From assembly GCF_034479555.1 (NCBI RefSeq), contig NZ_CP140151.1, positions 2,604,001 through 2,668,000 of the forward strand: a stretch of DNA of 64,000 nt. Direction: 5' to 3'. Below, one piece after another: positions 35,684 through 45,877 of this stretch; position 1 is the first letter of the stretch, and each line of letters begins with the position of its first letter. Below the pieces are notes generated by a model. It did not search any database and had not been told where the DNA came from. It worked only from the letters and a program-made list of their open reading frames with translations. Both the position numbers and the translations under genes were made by a program. The DNA is from Chromohalobacter canadensis. Its GTDB lineage: Bacteria > Pseudomonadota > Gammaproteobacteria > Pseudomonadales > Halomonadaceae.

Positions 35684-37471
35684 ATGGCGGTCCGTCCCGC
35701 CGGCAGTACATTCCCGGGCAAGTCAGTGCCTACCCATAATAACGAGCACGCCATGACCGTCGAGACCCTCACTCCCAAGCGTCGCTTCCGCAACAAGCTC
35801 CGTGGGCGAGACCTGCCCCCCGTTGCTCTGGCGGCGCTTCGCCAGCTCCTCGGCGATGAGCGCGCAGATGCCGAACGGCGGCGCCGCGATCTCCTGATCG
35901 AGCATCTGCACGCCATCCAGGATGCCCATGGTCATCTATCGTTGGTGACGCTCCGCGCGCTCGCCACCTACATGAACCTGCCCATGGCCGCGGTTTACGA
36001 GACGGCGACCTTTTATGCCCACTTCGACGTGGTCCACGACGACCAGGCGCCACCGCCCGAGGTGACGGTGCGGGTCTGCGATTCGCTCTCCTGTCGGCTG
36101 GCTGGCGCCGCAGCCCTCGAGGAGGAACTGGCGGCCGGCGTCGATCCGGAGGCGGTCAAGGTGGTACGTGGCCCCTGCATGGGCCGCTGCGATACCGCGC
36201 CGGTGGTGGAGGTGGGGCATCACCATGTGCTCTTCGCCACCCGCGAAGGGGTGGAAGCGGTGATCGATACCGGCCATTACCATCCCGAGGCGATTCTCTG
36301 GCAACGCCTGGCGGACTATCGCGCCGAAGGCGGCTACGGGTTGCTTGCCGACTGCCACGAGGGACGCATCACGGTCGAGGCGCTGATGCAGGCGCTGGAA
36401 ACCGCCAACCTGCGCGGCTTGGGCGGTGCCGGCTTCCCGACCTTCAAGAAGTGGTATTTCGTGCGCCAGGAGGAAGGTCCACGCTACTGCGCCATCAACG
36501 CCGACGAGGGCGAGCCCGGCACTTTCAAGGACCGCGTCTACTTGGAGCGCTCACCGCATCGCTTCCTCGAAGGCGCTCTGGTCAGCGCCTGGGCGGTGGA
36601 AGCCGAGGCGCTCTATATCTACCTGCGTGACGAGTATCCGGGCCTACACCGAGTATTGCGCGAGGCGATCGCCGAGCTCGAGGCCGAGGGCCTGGTGGCG
36701 CCGGGCTATATCGTGCTGCGGCGCGGTGCAGGTGCCTATATCTGCGGTGAGGAGTCGGCGATGATCGAATCGCTGGAGGGCAAGCCCGGCAAGCCTCGCC
36801 ATCGGCCACCCTTCGTCGCCCAGAAAGGGCTCTTCGATCGCCCTACGCTGGTCAACAACGTGGAGACCGTCTACTGGATCCCGATGATCTGGCAGCGCGG
36901 CGCCGAGGCCTTCTCGCGCCAGGGCCGCCATGGCCGGGTGGGGTTGCGCAGCTTCTCGGTCTCCGGACGGGTCAAGCACCCCGGCGTGCACCTGGCCCCG
37001 GCGGGCATCACTCTCGAGGAGTTGATCGAGGAATACTGCGGCGGCATGGCCGAGGGGCACCGCCTGGCCGCCTATCTGCCCGGCGGCGCCTCGGGCGGCA
37101 TCCTGCCGGCGAGCAAGGCTGATATTCCGCTGGACTTCGATACTCTCCAGGAGCATGGCGGTTTTATCGGCTCGGCGGCGGTGATCGTGTTGTCCGATCG
37201 GGACGACCTACGCGCCGTGGCCACCAACCTGCTGGCCTTCTTCGCCGACGAGTCCTGCGGCCAATGTACCCCCTGTCGGGTGGGCACCGAGAAGATGCTG
37301 ACCCTGCTCGAGGGCGACGAATGGGACGCTGCGACCCTGACGCGCCTCTCCCAGGTGATGATGGATGCCTCCATCTGCGGCCTCGGGCAGGCGGCCCCCA
37401 ACCCGGTGCTAGGGCTGCTCAAGGATTTCCGCGGCGAACTCGCCGCCCAGAACGTAATCATCAAGGGATAA
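35684..37471 (+). CDS. fdh1B: NAD-dependent formate dehydrogenase, fused diaphorase subunit (FdsG-FdsB type)
   Basis: One polypeptide combining a NuoE-like thioredoxin-fold [2Fe-2S] domain (VCDSLSC and VRGPCMGRCD) with a NuoF-like NADH/FMN domain (LRGLGGAGFPTFKKW, NADEGEPGTFKD, and the 4Fe-4S motif ESCGQCTPCRVGTEK with a later SICGLG). It passes electrons from the formate-oxidising alpha subunit to NAD. The same fusion is found in Methylobacterium Fdh1B, unlike the separate FdsG and FdsB of Cupriavidus. ATG at 35684 has a near-perfect GGAGGTG; ATG at 35753 gives 572 residues and fits the family length better, so the true start is uncertain. It lies 12 bp upstream of the alpha subunit gene. 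Confidence 0.93.
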   Translation: MAVRPAGSTFPGKSVPTHNNEHAMTVETLTPKRRFRNKLRGRDLPPVALAALRQLLGDERADAERRRRDLLIEHLHAIQDAHGHLSLVTLRALATYMNLPMAAVYETATFYAHFDVVHDDQAPPPEVTVRVCDSLSCRLAGAAALEEELAAGVDPEAVKVVRGPCMGRCDTAPVVEVGHHHVLFATREGVEAVIDTGHYHPEAILWQRLADYRAEGGYGLLADCHEGRITVEALMQALETANLRGLGGAGFPTFKKWYFVRQEEGPRYCAINADEGEPGTFKDRVYLERSPHRFLEGALVSAWAVEAEALYIYLRDEYPGLHRVLREAIAELEAEGLVAPGYIVLRRGAGAYICGEESAMIESLEGKPGKPRHRPPFVAQKGLFDRPTLVNNVETVYWIPMIWQRGAEAFSRQGRHGRVGLRSFSVSGRVKHPGVHLAPAGITLEELIEEYCGGMAEGHRLAAYLPGGASGGILPASKADIPLDFDTLQEHGGFIGSAAVIVLSDRDDLRAVATNLLAFFADESCGQCTPCRVGTEKMLTLLEGDEWDAATLTRLSQVMMDASICGLGQAAPNPVLGLLKDFRGELAAQNVIIKG

Positions 37472-37483
37472 GGGAGACAGAGC

Positions 37484-40345
37484 ATGAGCGAACAAAGCTC
37501 AAACAAAAGTTTCACCCTGACCCTGGATGGCGTGGAGGTGAGCGCCAATGCAGGGGAGACCCTCTGGCAGGTGGCCAAGCGCGCCGGCGAGAGCATTCCT
37601 CACCTCTGCTTCAAGGATGCCAGCGGTTACCGCGCCGACGGCAACTGTCGCGCCTGCATGGTGGAGGTCGAAGGCGAGCGTGCCCTGGCCGCCAGTTGCC
37701 TGCGCGAGGCCGCCCCCGGCATGGTGGTCAAGAGCGCCAGCTCCGAGCGGGCTCGCACGGCTCGAGAAGGCGTCATGGAGCTGCTGCTGGTCGACCAGCC
37801 GGCGCGTGACGACAGCCCCGATCGTTCCAGCCACTTCTGGGCCATGGCCGATCAACTGGCCATCGATGCCACGGCGGTGCGCCGACGGCTGCCGGCGCGG
37901 ACCGACCGAGAGTCGTCCACCGTGCACCATGTGCGCCTTCCCGAGCATTCCTTGCGCGCCTCGTCGACCCATGACGCCAGTCATTCGGCGATGAACGTCA
38001 ACCTCGACGCCTGCATCGAGTGCAATCTCTGTGTGCGTGCCTGTCGCGAGGTCCAGGGCAATGATGTCATCGGCATGGCCCATCGCGGCGCCGCCTCCAA
38101 GATCGTCTTCGATTTCGACGACCCCATGGGCGAGAGCACCTGTGTGGCCTGCGGCGAGTGCGTCCAGGCCTGCCCCACCGGGGCGCTGATGCCGGCGACC
38201 CTGGTCGACGAGGCGGGGCGCGGTGACTCTCGGGTGGCCGACCGCACTGTCGATTCCGTCTGCCCCTACTGCGGGGTGGGCTGCCAGCTAACCTATCATG
38301 TCAAGGACGACGCGATTCTCTTCGTCGAAGGGCGCGAGGGCCCTTCCAACCAGAACCGGTTGTGTGTCAAAGGACGCTTCGGCTTCGACTATCCGCGCCA
38401 TCCATCGCGGCTGACCACGCCGCTGATCCGGCGTCCCGGCGTGGCCAAGGGGCTCGACCCCGATTTCGATCCGGCCCAGCCGCTGACCCACTTCGTTGAA
38501 GCGAGCTGGGACGAGGCACTGGACCTTGCCGCCGGCGGACTTGCCGACCTCAAGGCGGCCCATGGTCCCGACGCACTGGCCGGCTTCGGCAGCGCCAAAT
38601 GCTCCAACGAGGAAGCCTGGCTGTTCCAGAAGCTGGTACGCACCGGCTTCGGCTCCAACCATGTCGATCATTGCACCCGGCTGTGCCACGCCAGCTCGGT
38701 GGCGGCGCTGATGGAATGTATCGGTTCGGGTGCGGTAACCGCCTCTTTCATGCAGGCACTGCAGGCCGATGTCGTGATCCTCACTGGCTGCAACCCGACG
38801 GTCAACCACCCCGTGGCGGCCACCTACTTCAAGCAGGCGGCCAGAAACGGCACCAAGCTGATCGTCCTCGATCCCCGTGGCCAGGCACTGGACGCCTACG
38901 CACATCGTAGCGTGCGTTTCACGCCCGGCGGCGATGTCTCGCTCTACAACGCCATGCTCAACGTCATCGTCAGCGAGGCGCTTTATGATCAGACCTATAT
39001 CGATGCCCACACAGAGGGTTTCGAGGCACTCAAGGCGCATGTGCGCGACCTGACGCCCGAAGCAATGTCGCCCGACTGCGGCGTCGAGCCCGAGCAGATT
39101 CGCGAGCTCGCACGGCTGTATGCGCAGGCCGAGCGGGCGATGATCTTCTGGGGCATGGGCATTTCCCAGCACGTACATGGCACCGACAACGCCCGCTGCC
39201 TGATCTCGCTGGCCCTGGCCTGCGGTCAGACCGGCCGTCCCGGCACCGGCCTGCATCCGCTTCGCGGCCAGAACAACGTCCAGGGTGCCTCCGACGCTGG
39301 TTTGATTCCCATGGTGCTACCCGACTATCAACCGGTGGGCGATGCCCAGATGCGCAGTGCCTTCGAGGAGCTGTGGAACTCGCCGCTGGACGCGACGCCT
39401 GGGCTCACGGTGGTGGAAATCATGAATGCCATCGCTGCCGGTACCATCAAGGGGATGTACATCCTCGGCGAAAATCCCGCGATGTCCGACCCGGATCTCG
39501 ATCACGCCCGGGAGGCGTTGGCCAAGCTCGAGCATCTGGTGGTGCAGGATCTGTTCGTTACCGAGACCGCGCAGTTCGCTGATGTGATCCTGCCGGCCTC
39601 GAGCTGGCCGGAAAAAGATGGCAGCGTGACCAACACCAACCGCCAGGTGCAGCTCGGTCGCGCCGCGGTCCCGCTACCCGGCGAGGCGAAGCCCGACTGG
39701 TGGATCATCCAGCAGCTTGCCAATCGTCTGGGACTGGACTGGCATTACACGCACCCGCGGGAGGTGTTCGACGAGATGAAGCAGGGCATGGCGTCGCTCG
39801 ATCACATTTCGTGGTCCCGTCTGGAGCGCGAGAGCTCGGTGACCTATCCCTGCCCGGCCGAGGACGCCCCCGGCGCGGACGTGGTGTTCACCGACGCTTT
39901 CCCCACCGCGAGCGGGCGGGCGACGTTCACGCCGACCCGGCCACTGCCGCCGGATGAGCCCATCGATGACGACTACCCCACGGTGCTGATTACCGGGCGC
40001 CAACTGGAACATTGGCACACCGGTTCCATGACCCGGCGCACTCGGGTACTCGATGACCTCGAGCCCGAAGCGGTAGCCAGCCTCGCTCCGTCGGAGCTGG
40101 GGCGCCTGGGGCTGTCGCCGGGCGAGACGGTCACCATCGACACCCGTCGCGGCAGCATCACCCTGAAGACGCGCGCCGACCCCTTGATGCAGTCAGGCAT
40201 GGTATTCGTACCGTTCTGCTACCTGGAGGCAGCAGCCAATATCCTGACCAATCCGGCGCTTGACCCGTTCGGCAAGATCCCCGAGTTCAAGTATGCCGCC
40301 AGTCGGTTGCATCGCGCCGAGGTGGCGACGGCGCTCGATGGCTGA
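37484..40345 (+). CDS. fdh1A: NAD-dependent formate dehydrogenase, molybdenum/tungsten alpha subunit
   Basis: A 953-residue catalytic subunit oxidising formate to CO2. The N terminus has a [2Fe-2S] domain (GNCRACMVEVEG), then two 4Fe-4S motifs (CIECNLCVRACR and CVACGECVQACPTGAL), a further cluster at the bis-MGD domain start (CPYCGVGCQ ... RLCVKGRFGFDY), and the active site RLCHASSVAAL with Cys401 as metal ligand in place of selenocysteine and His402. ISQHVHGTDN and HWHTGSMTRR are pterin-binding blocks. It closely resembles Methylobacterium Fdh1A, a tungsten enzyme; the metal here is undetermined. No fdhD/fdsC or fdsD gene follows. Confidence 0.95.
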   Translation: MSEQSSNKSFTLTLDGVEVSANAGETLWQVAKRAGESIPHLCFKDASGYRADGNCRACMVEVEGERALAASCLREAAPGMVVKSASSERARTAREGVMELLLVDQPARDDSPDRSSHFWAMADQLAIDATAVRRRLPARTDRESSTVHHVRLPEHSLRASSTHDASHSAMNVNLDACIECNLCVRACREVQGNDVIGMAHRGAASKIVFDFDDPMGESTCVACGECVQACPTGALMPATLVDEAGRGDSRVADRTVDSVCPYCGVGCQLTYHVKDDAILFVEGREGPSNQNRLCVKGRFGFDYPRHPSRLTTPLIRRPGVAKGLDPDFDPAQPLTHFVEASWDEALDLAAGGLADLKAAHGPDALAGFGSAKCSNEEAWLFQKLVRTGFGSNHVDHCTRLCHASSVAALMECIGSGAVTASFMQALQADVVILTGCNPTVNHPVAATYFKQAARNGTKLIVLDPRGQALDAYAHRSVRFTPGGDVSLYNAMLNVIVSEALYDQTYIDAHTEGFEALKAHVRDLTPEAMSPDCGVEPEQIRELARLYAQAERAMIFWGMGISQHVHGTDNARCLISLALACGQTGRPGTGLHPLRGQNNVQGASDAGLIPMVLPDYQPVGDAQMRSAFEELWNSPLDATPGLTVVEIMNAIAAGTIKGMYILGENPAMSDPDLDHAREALAKLEHLVVQDLFVTETAQFADVILPASSWPEKDGSVTNTNRQVQLGRAAVPLPGEAKPDWWIIQQLANRLGLDWHYTHPREVFDEMKQGMASLDHISWSRLERESSVTYPCPAEDAPGADVVFTDAFPTASGRATFTPTRPLPPDEPIDDDYPTVLITGRQLEHWHTGSMTRRTRVLDDLEPEAVASLAPSELGRLGLSPGETVTIDTRRGSITLKTRADPLMQSGMVFVPFCYLEAAANILTNPALDPFGKIPEFKYAASRLHRAEVATALDG

Positions 40346-40486
40346 TCCGAGCCGGCGTGTCGCAAACGCATCCGGCCGTGACGCTTGCAAGCACCCCACC
40401 TCAAGGGGGACGGGGCTACCATCGCGGCATGTAAAGACACGTCGTCGTGCCAGTCCAGAGCACGAAGGCCGCGCAGGGGAGAGGGT

Positions 40487-41737
40487 ATGCAACGTTATTC
40501 AGGCTTCGGGCTCGTCAAACACGCGTTACGCCATCATGAGGATTGGCAACGCCAATGGCGCAATCCCACGCCCAAGCCGGGCTATGACGTGATCATCGTC
40601 GGCGGTGGGGGACACGGTCTGGCCACGGCGTACTACCTGGCCAAGGAGCACGGCATCACCAACGTGGCGGTGCTCGAGAAGGGCTGGTTGGGCGGCGGCA
40701 ATACCGCGCGCAATACCACCATCGTGCGTTCCAACTATCTGTGGGATGAGTCGGCGGCGCTCTACGAGCATGCGATGAAGCATTGGGAAGGGCTCTCGCA
40801 GGAACTCAACTACAACGTCATGTTTTCCCAGCGAGGCGTGTTGAACCTGGGCCATACCCTGCAGGACATGCGCGACATTCAGCGCCGGGTCAACGCCAAC
40901 CGCCTCAACGGTATCGATGGCGAGGTGCTGGATGCCGAGGGCGTGCAGTCGCTGGTGCCGATTATGGACTGCTCGAAGCGTGCTCGATATCCGGTCATGG
41001 GTGCTTCCTGGCAACCACGCGCCGGTGTGGCTCGCCACGATGCCGTGGCCTGGGGCTATGCCCGCGCCGCTGACGCGCTGGGCGTCGATCTGCTGCAGAA
41101 CACCGAGGTCACCGGCTTCAAGATTCGCGACGGCCAGATCCAGGGCGTGCATACCAATCGCGGCGACATCGAGGCCAAGACCGTGGGTTGCGTGACGGCG
41201 GGCAATTCCAGCGTGTTGGCCGGCATGGCCGGCCTCAACCTGCCGCTGGAATCGCATCCGCTGCAGGCGTTGGTCTCCGAGCCGCTCAAGCCGGTGCTGG
41301 ACACCGTGGTGATGTCCAATCACGTCCATGGTTATATCAGCCAGTCGGACAAGGGCGATCTGGTCATCGGCGCGGGAATCGATGGCTACAACGGCTACGG
41401 CCAGCGGGGCAGCTATCCCACCGTCGAGCACACCTTGCAGGCCATCGTCGAGATGTTCCCGATCTTCTCACGGGTACGCATGAACCGGCAGTGGGGCGGC
41501 ATAGTCGATACCTGTCCGGATGCCTGCCCGATCCTCTCCAAGACGAAGGTCAAGGGGCTCTACTTCAATTGCGGCTGGGGTACGGGCGGCTTCAAGGCGA
41601 CGCCGGGTTCAGGGCATGTCTTCGCTGCCAGTCTGGCCAAGGGCGAGATGCATCCCATTGCCGCGCCGTTTTCCATCGACCGTTTCCACAGCGGGGCGTT
41701 GATCGACGAGCACGGCGCCGCTGGCGTCGCGCACTAA
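40487..41737 (+). CDS. soxB: Heterotetrameric sarcosine oxidase, beta subunit
   Basis: The FAD/FMN subunit of sarcosine oxidase, which oxidises sarcosine to glycine with transfer of the methyl carbon to THF or its release as formaldehyde. The 416-residue protein has the dinucleotide fold [19 protein letters not shown] near 33-51, [16 protein letters not shown], and [18 protein letters not shown], in which His184 matches the His that carries FMN covalently in the corynebacterial enzyme. The start at 40487 is the usual [10 protein letters not shown], preceded by GGGAGAGGG. First gene of soxBDAG-purU. Confidence 0.96.
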   Translation: MQRYSGFGLVKHALRHHEDWQRQWRNPTPKPGYDVIIVGGGGHGLATAYYLAKEHGITNVAVLEKGWLGGGNTARNTTIVRSNYLWDESAALYEHAMKHWEGLSQELNYNVMFSQRGVLNLGHTLQDMRDIQRRVNANRLNGIDGEVLDAEGVQSLVPIMDCSKRARYPVMGASWQPRAGVARHDAVAWGYARAADALGVDLLQNTEVTGFKIRDGQIQGVHTNRGDIEAKTVGCVTAGNSSVLAGMAGLNLPLESHPLQALVSEPLKPVLDTVVMSNHVHGYISQSDKGDLVIGAGIDGYNGYGQRGSYPTVEHTLQAIVEMFPIFSRVRMNRQWGGIVDTCPDACPILSKTKVKGLYFNCGWGTGGFKATPGSGHVFAASLAKGEMHPIAAPFSIDRFHSGALIDEHGAAGVAH

Positions 41738-41752
41738 GGGAGAGCCACCACC

Positions 41753-42145
41753 ATGTTTCATATCTACTGCCCCTATTGCGAAGAATTGCGCGAAGAAGAG
41801 GAGTTCCATCCCAAGGGCCAGGCGCACATCGCTCGTCCCGAGGAGCCGGACGCCTGCAGCGACGAGGAGTGGGGCGATTATCTGTTCTTCCGCGACAACC
41901 CGCGCGGCATCCACCACGAGATGTGGCTGCATGCGGTGGGCTGTCGCAAGTTCTTCAATATCACGCGCAATACCGTGAGTTACGAGATTCTCGAAACCTA
42001 CAAGATGGGCGAGCAGCCGACGGTGGGCGCCGAGCATCTGGCGCGTGAGGGGAAAACCGATAGCGTGCAGGTCGCCGAGAGCGGCCAGCAGACCGTGGGT
42101 GCCAGCGACGCCGCCCAGGCGTCGGTCAAGGGAGCGCAGGCATGA
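41753..42145 (+). CDS. soxD: Sarcosine oxidase, delta subunit, with C-terminal extension
   Basis: Small zinc-binding subunit. Zinc ligands Cys6, Cys9 (CPYC), His60 and Cys64 (HAVGC) are all present, along with RDNPRGIHHEMW and FNITRNTVSYEI. Typical SoxD has about 90-100 residues; this one has 130, the last 30 or so being a Gln/Ala/Ser-rich tail with no hydrophobic core. Its stop overlaps the soxA start by ATGA. Confidence 0.94.
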   Translation: MFHIYCPYCEELREEEEFHPKGQAHIARPEEPDACSDEEWGDYLFFRDNPRGIHHEMWLHAVGCRKFFNITRNTVSYEILETYKMGEQPTVGAEHLAREGKTDSVQVAESGQQTVGASDAAQASVKGAQA

Positions 42146-45100
42146 GTCAGTCAGCATCACAGCCCAACCGTCTGGCGCAAGGCGGCCAGGTCGATCGCAC
42201 GCATGCGTTGACCTTTACCTTCAATGGCCGCTCATATACCGGCCATCCCGGCGATACTCTGGCCTCGGCCTTGCTGGCCAATGGCGTGGATCTAGTCAAT
42301 CGCAGCTTCAAGTACTCGCGCCCGCGCGGCATCGTCGCCGCCGGCGCGGAAGAACCCAATGCGGTGGTTCAATTGGGCGCGACGGAGGCGACCCAAGTGC
42401 CCAACGTGCGGGCTACCCAGCAGGCGCTGTACGACGGTCTAGTCGCGTGCAGCACTAATGGTTGGCCCGACGCGCAGCGCGACATCATGCGCTGGGTCGG
42501 CAAGCTGGGCAGCCCGTTCATGCCGCCGGGGTTCTATTACAAGACCTTCATGGCACCGGCGTCGATGTGGATGACCTACGAAAAATACATCCGCAAGACG
42601 GCCGGTCTGGGACGCAGCCCGACACAGCCCGATCCGGATATCTACGATCACATGCATCGGCATTGCGATCTGCTCGTCGTCGGGGCCGGTCCCGCAGGCT
42701 TGAGCGCGGCGTTGACGGCGGCGCGTGCCGGGGCACGGGTGATTCTCGCTGACGAACAGGAGGCGATGGGCGGCTCGCTGCTCGATACGCGCGAGACGCT
42801 GGACGATCAACCCGCCGCTCAATGGCTGAAGACGACACTGGCGGCGCTGGCGGAACACGACAACGTCACCTTGCTGCCGCGTACCACCGCGCATGGTTAT
42901 CACGATCATCATTTCGTGACTCTTCACGAGCGCCGCACCGAGCACCTGGGCGATAGTGCGCCGTCTCAGGCCGGTCATCGCCAGTCGCGCTCACGGCTGC
43001 ACCGGGTACGTGCTGGCCAGGTAATCCTGGCGACCGGCGCCCATGAGCGCCCGCTGGTGTATGCCAACAACGATGTCCCCGGCAACCTGCTGGCAGGGGC
43101 GGTGTCGACCTACATTCGCCGCTACGGCGTGGTGCCTGGCCAGAAGCTGGTGCTCTCTACCAGCAACGACCACGCTTATCGCGCCGCATTGGATTGGCAT
43201 GAACTGGGCGGATCGTCTGGGCGCGAGGTGGTGGCCATCGTCGATGCCCGCACGGCGCCGGAGGGCGATCTCGTTGCGCAGGCCAAGGCGGCGGGCATCC
43301 GTGTCATCACCGGCAGCGCGGTGATCGAGGCCAAGGGGGCGCAGCGCGTCTCGGCGGCACGTGTGGCGGCCATCGACGTGGACGCCTTCACGGTCACCGG
43401 AAAAGTCGAGACGCTCGATTGCGACACCATCGCCAGCTCCGGCGGATACAGCCCGGTGATCCACCTGGCCTCGCATACCGGCGCGCGTCCGGTATGGAGC
43501 GATGACATCATAGGTTTTGTGCCGACCACCGTGACGGGCGTCACCGCGAGCGGCGGCGCGCATGGCGTCTATTCGCTGGGCGAGGTGCTGGCGGATGGCG
43601 TAGAGGCCGGCGTTAACGCGGCGACGGCGCTGGGATTCGCCGCCACCGTGGAAGGTGCGGGCCTGCCGCGCATCGCGTCGTGCCATGAAGGCCCGGCCTG
43701 TGCACTGTTCCAGGTGCCGCATGAGAAAGCCACGCTGCGTGCGCCCAAGCAGTTCGTCGATCTGCAGAATGACGTCACCGCAGGTGCCATCGAAGTAGCA
43801 ACGCTCGAAGGGTTCGAATCCATCGAGCACGTCAAGCGCTACACTGCCATGGGCTTCGGCACCGATCAGGGCAAGCTGGGCAATATCAATGGCATGGCGG
43901 TTGCCGCGCGCTGCCTGGGGCAGAGCATTCCCGAAACTGGCACTACGGTATTCAGGCCCAACTACACGCCAGTGACCTTCGGTGCCGTGGTCGGCCGCCA
44001 TTGTCGTGAGCTCTTCGATCCTGAGCGCTACACGCCGATGCAGGCCTGGCACGTCGCCAAGGGCGCCGAATTCGAGGACGTCGGCCAGTGGAAGCGCCCT
44101 TGGTACTATCCACAGAAGCACCGCACAGCGGGAGGCGAACGCCTGGAAACGATGCACGAGGCGGTGTCTCGTGAGTGCCGCGCGGTTCGCGAGGGCGTGG
44201 GCATTCTCGATGCCTCGACGCTGGGCAAGATCGATATCCAGGGGCCGGACGCCCGCGAGTTCCTCGGCCGTATCTACACCAATAAGTGGCAGAAGCTGGA
44301 GCCTGGTCGCGTGCGCTACGGACTGATGTGCGGCGACGACGGCATGGTGATGGACGACGGCACCACCAGCTGCCTGGCCGAGAATCACTTCCTGATGACC
44401 ACGACCACCGGCAACGCCGCGCCGGTGCTGGAATGGCTCGAACTCTGGCACCAGACCGAATGGCCGGAACTCGAGGTATATTTCAATTCGGTGACCGACC
44501 ACTGGGCGACGATGACTGTGACCGGTCCTGAGGCGCGCAAGCTACTCACCGAATTGACCGACATCGACCTCGACCGTGAGGCGTTCAAGTTCATGGATTG
44601 GCGCGAGGGGCATGTGGCCGGTGTTCCCGCGCGGGTGTTCCGGATCTCCTTCACCGGGGAACTGGCCTTCGAGATCAACGTCCAGGCGCACTACGCCATG
44701 CGCGTTTGGGAGGCGTTATTCGCGCACGGTGAAAAGTATGATTTGACGCCTTACGGCACCGAAACGATGCATGTGCTGCGCGCCGAAAAGGGCTTCATCA
44801 TCGTCGGCCAGGATACCGACGGGTCGGTAACGCCCGAAGATCTGGGCATGCACTGGGCCATCGGCTATGACAAGCCATTCCCATGGGTCGGCAAGCGGGC
44901 GCTGACGCGTTCCGATACACGCCGTGACGGGCGCAAGCAGCTCGTCGGCCTCAAACCCAAGGACGCGAGCGTGGTGCTGGAGGAGGGCGCGCCGGTCGTC
45001 TTCGACCCGAAACACGCCATCCCCATGCCCATGGCTGGCCACGTGACCTCGAGCTACTACAGCCCGACGCTGGAAAGCGGCTTTGCCCTGGCGGTGGTCA

Positions 45101-45222
45101 AGGGTGGCCATCAGCGCATGGGCGAGAGCGTCTATCTGCCGATGGCCGATGGGCGTGTGCATGAAGCCGAAATCGTCGGTACCCAATTCGTCGACCCGAA
45201 GGGAGAGCGCCAGCATGTCTAA
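42142..45222 (+). CDS. soxA: Sarcosine oxidase, alpha subunit
   Basis: The 1,026-residue large subunit. Its N-terminal FNGRSYTGHPGDTLASALLANG domain is followed by a NAD-binding fold (LLVVGAGPAGLSAAL near 174-188) and ends with an aminomethyltransferase (GcvT-like) THF-binding domain (RECRAVREGVGILDASTLGKIDIQGPDA region and TMHVLRAEKGFIIVGQDTDG). It channels the iminium/methyl carbon to THF to give 5,10-methylene-THF and glycine. Coupled to soxD by a 4-nt overlap and to soxG by an 8-nt overlap. Confidence 0.96.
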   Translation: MSQSASQPNRLAQGGQVDRTHALTFTFNGRSYTGHPGDTLASALLANGVDLVNRSFKYSRPRGIVAAGAEEPNAVVQLGATEATQVPNVRATQQALYDGLVACSTNGWPDAQRDIMRWVGKLGSPFMPPGFYYKTFMAPASMWMTYEKYIRKTAGLGRSPTQPDPDIYDHMHRHCDLLVVGAGPAGLSAALTAARAGARVILADEQEAMGGSLLDTRETLDDQPAAQWLKTTLAALAEHDNVTLLPRTTAHGYHDHHFVTLHERRTEHLGDSAPSQAGHRQSRSRLHRVRAGQVILATGAHERPLVYANNDVPGNLLAGAVSTYIRRYGVVPGQKLVLSTSNDHAYRAALDWHELGGSSGREVVAIVDARTAPEGDLVAQAKAAGIRVITGSAVIEAKGAQRVSAARVAAIDVDAFTVTGKVETLDCDTIASSGGYSPVIHLASHTGARPVWSDDIIGFVPTTVTGVTASGGAHGVYSLGEVLADGVEAGVNAATALGFAATVEGAGLPRIASCHEGPACALFQVPHEKATLRAPKQFVDLQNDVTAGAIEVATLEGFESIEHVKRYTAMGFGTDQGKLGNINGMAVAARCLGQSIPETGTTVFRPNYTPVTFGAVVGRHCRELFDPERYTPMQAWHVAKGAEFEDVGQWKRPWYYPQKHRTAGGERLETMHEAVSRECRAVREGVGILDASTLGKIDIQGPDAREFLGRIYTNKWQKLEPGRVRYGLMCGDDGMVMDDGTTSCLAENHFLMTTTTGNAAPVLEWLELWHQTEWPELEVYFNSVTDHWATMTVTGPEARKLLTELTDIDLDREAFKFMDWREGHVAGVPARVFRISFTGELAFEINVQAHYAMRVWEALFAHGEKYDLTPYGTETMHVLRAEKGFIIVGQDTDGSVTPEDLGMHWAIGYDKPFPWVGKRALTRSDTRRDGRKQLVGLKPKDASVVLEEGAPVVFDPKHAIPMPMAGHVTSSYYSPTLESGFALAVVKGGHQRMGESVYLPMADGRVHEAEIVGTQFVDPKGERQHV

Positions 45223-45877
45223 CTCGGTCCATGTCTACGACGCCCGCGCCGATCACGCCACCATCACGGCCGAGTCGCCGCTGGCGTACTCCTTCCAGCG
45301 CAGCGGTATGCCCGCGCCTGGAGAGGAAAGCCGTGCAGTGATCGGCGAACGAGCGTTTCTGGGACACCTCATCCTGCGCGGCGGCGCTATCGTTCTCGAC
45401 GAGGCGCTGCGCGAGGTGCTCGGCATTGGCCTGCCCGGGCGCCCCAATTCGCTCACCGTCGACACCGACGGCCAGCGCTCCGTGCAATGGTTATCGCCCG
45501 ACGAGTGGCTGCTGATCGTGCCCGGCGATGAGACTTTCGGCCTCGAGACGCGGCTGCGCGCGCATCTCGGCGGGGCACATGTCGCCATCGTCGACGTCAG
45601 CGCAGGGCAGACGCTGATCGAACTCACCGGAGAAGCGGCGCACGAAGTCCTGATGAAGTCGACGGTCTACGATGTCGACCCAAATGCGTTCACGGTGGGC
45701 AAGGGCGTGACCACGCTCTTTGCCAAGACCAGCGTCATTCTGCGTCGCCCCAGCGAGTCGCGTTGGGAGCTCATCGTGCGGCGCAGTTTCGCTGACTACG
45801 TTTATCGCTGGCTGCTGGATGCGGGGGAAGAATATGGCATCGGTGTCGCTCGAGAAAGCCGCCATGAGTCGCAGTAA
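45215..45877 (+). CDS. soxG: Sarcosine oxidase, gamma subunit
   Basis: A 220-residue SoxG with the usual blocks RSVQWLSPDEWLLIVPGDE, VDVSAGQTLIELTGEAA and VILRRPSESRWELIVRRSFADYVYRWL (spread over about 85-205). It completes the heterotetramer. ATG at 45215 overlaps the soxA stop; longer frames inside soxA are shadows. Its 3' end overlaps the purU start by 14 nt, so all five genes appear translationally coupled. Confidence 0.93.
   Translation: MSNSVHVYDARADHATITAESPLAYSFQRSGMPAPGEESRAVIGERAFLGHLILRGGAIVLDEALREVLGIGLPGRPNSLTVDTDGQRSVQWLSPDEWLLIVPGDETFGLETRLRAHLGGAHVAIVDVSAGQTLIELTGEAAHEVLMKSTVYDVDPNAFTVGKGVTTLFAKTSVILRRPSESRWELIVRRSFADYVYRWLLDAGEEYGIGVARESRHESQ

Noticed and set aside
42991..44502. 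A 503-codon open frame on the minus strand
   Set aside because: Antisense to soxA, which is a textbook sarcosine oxidase alpha subunit; the antisense product is His/Arg-rich and featureless.
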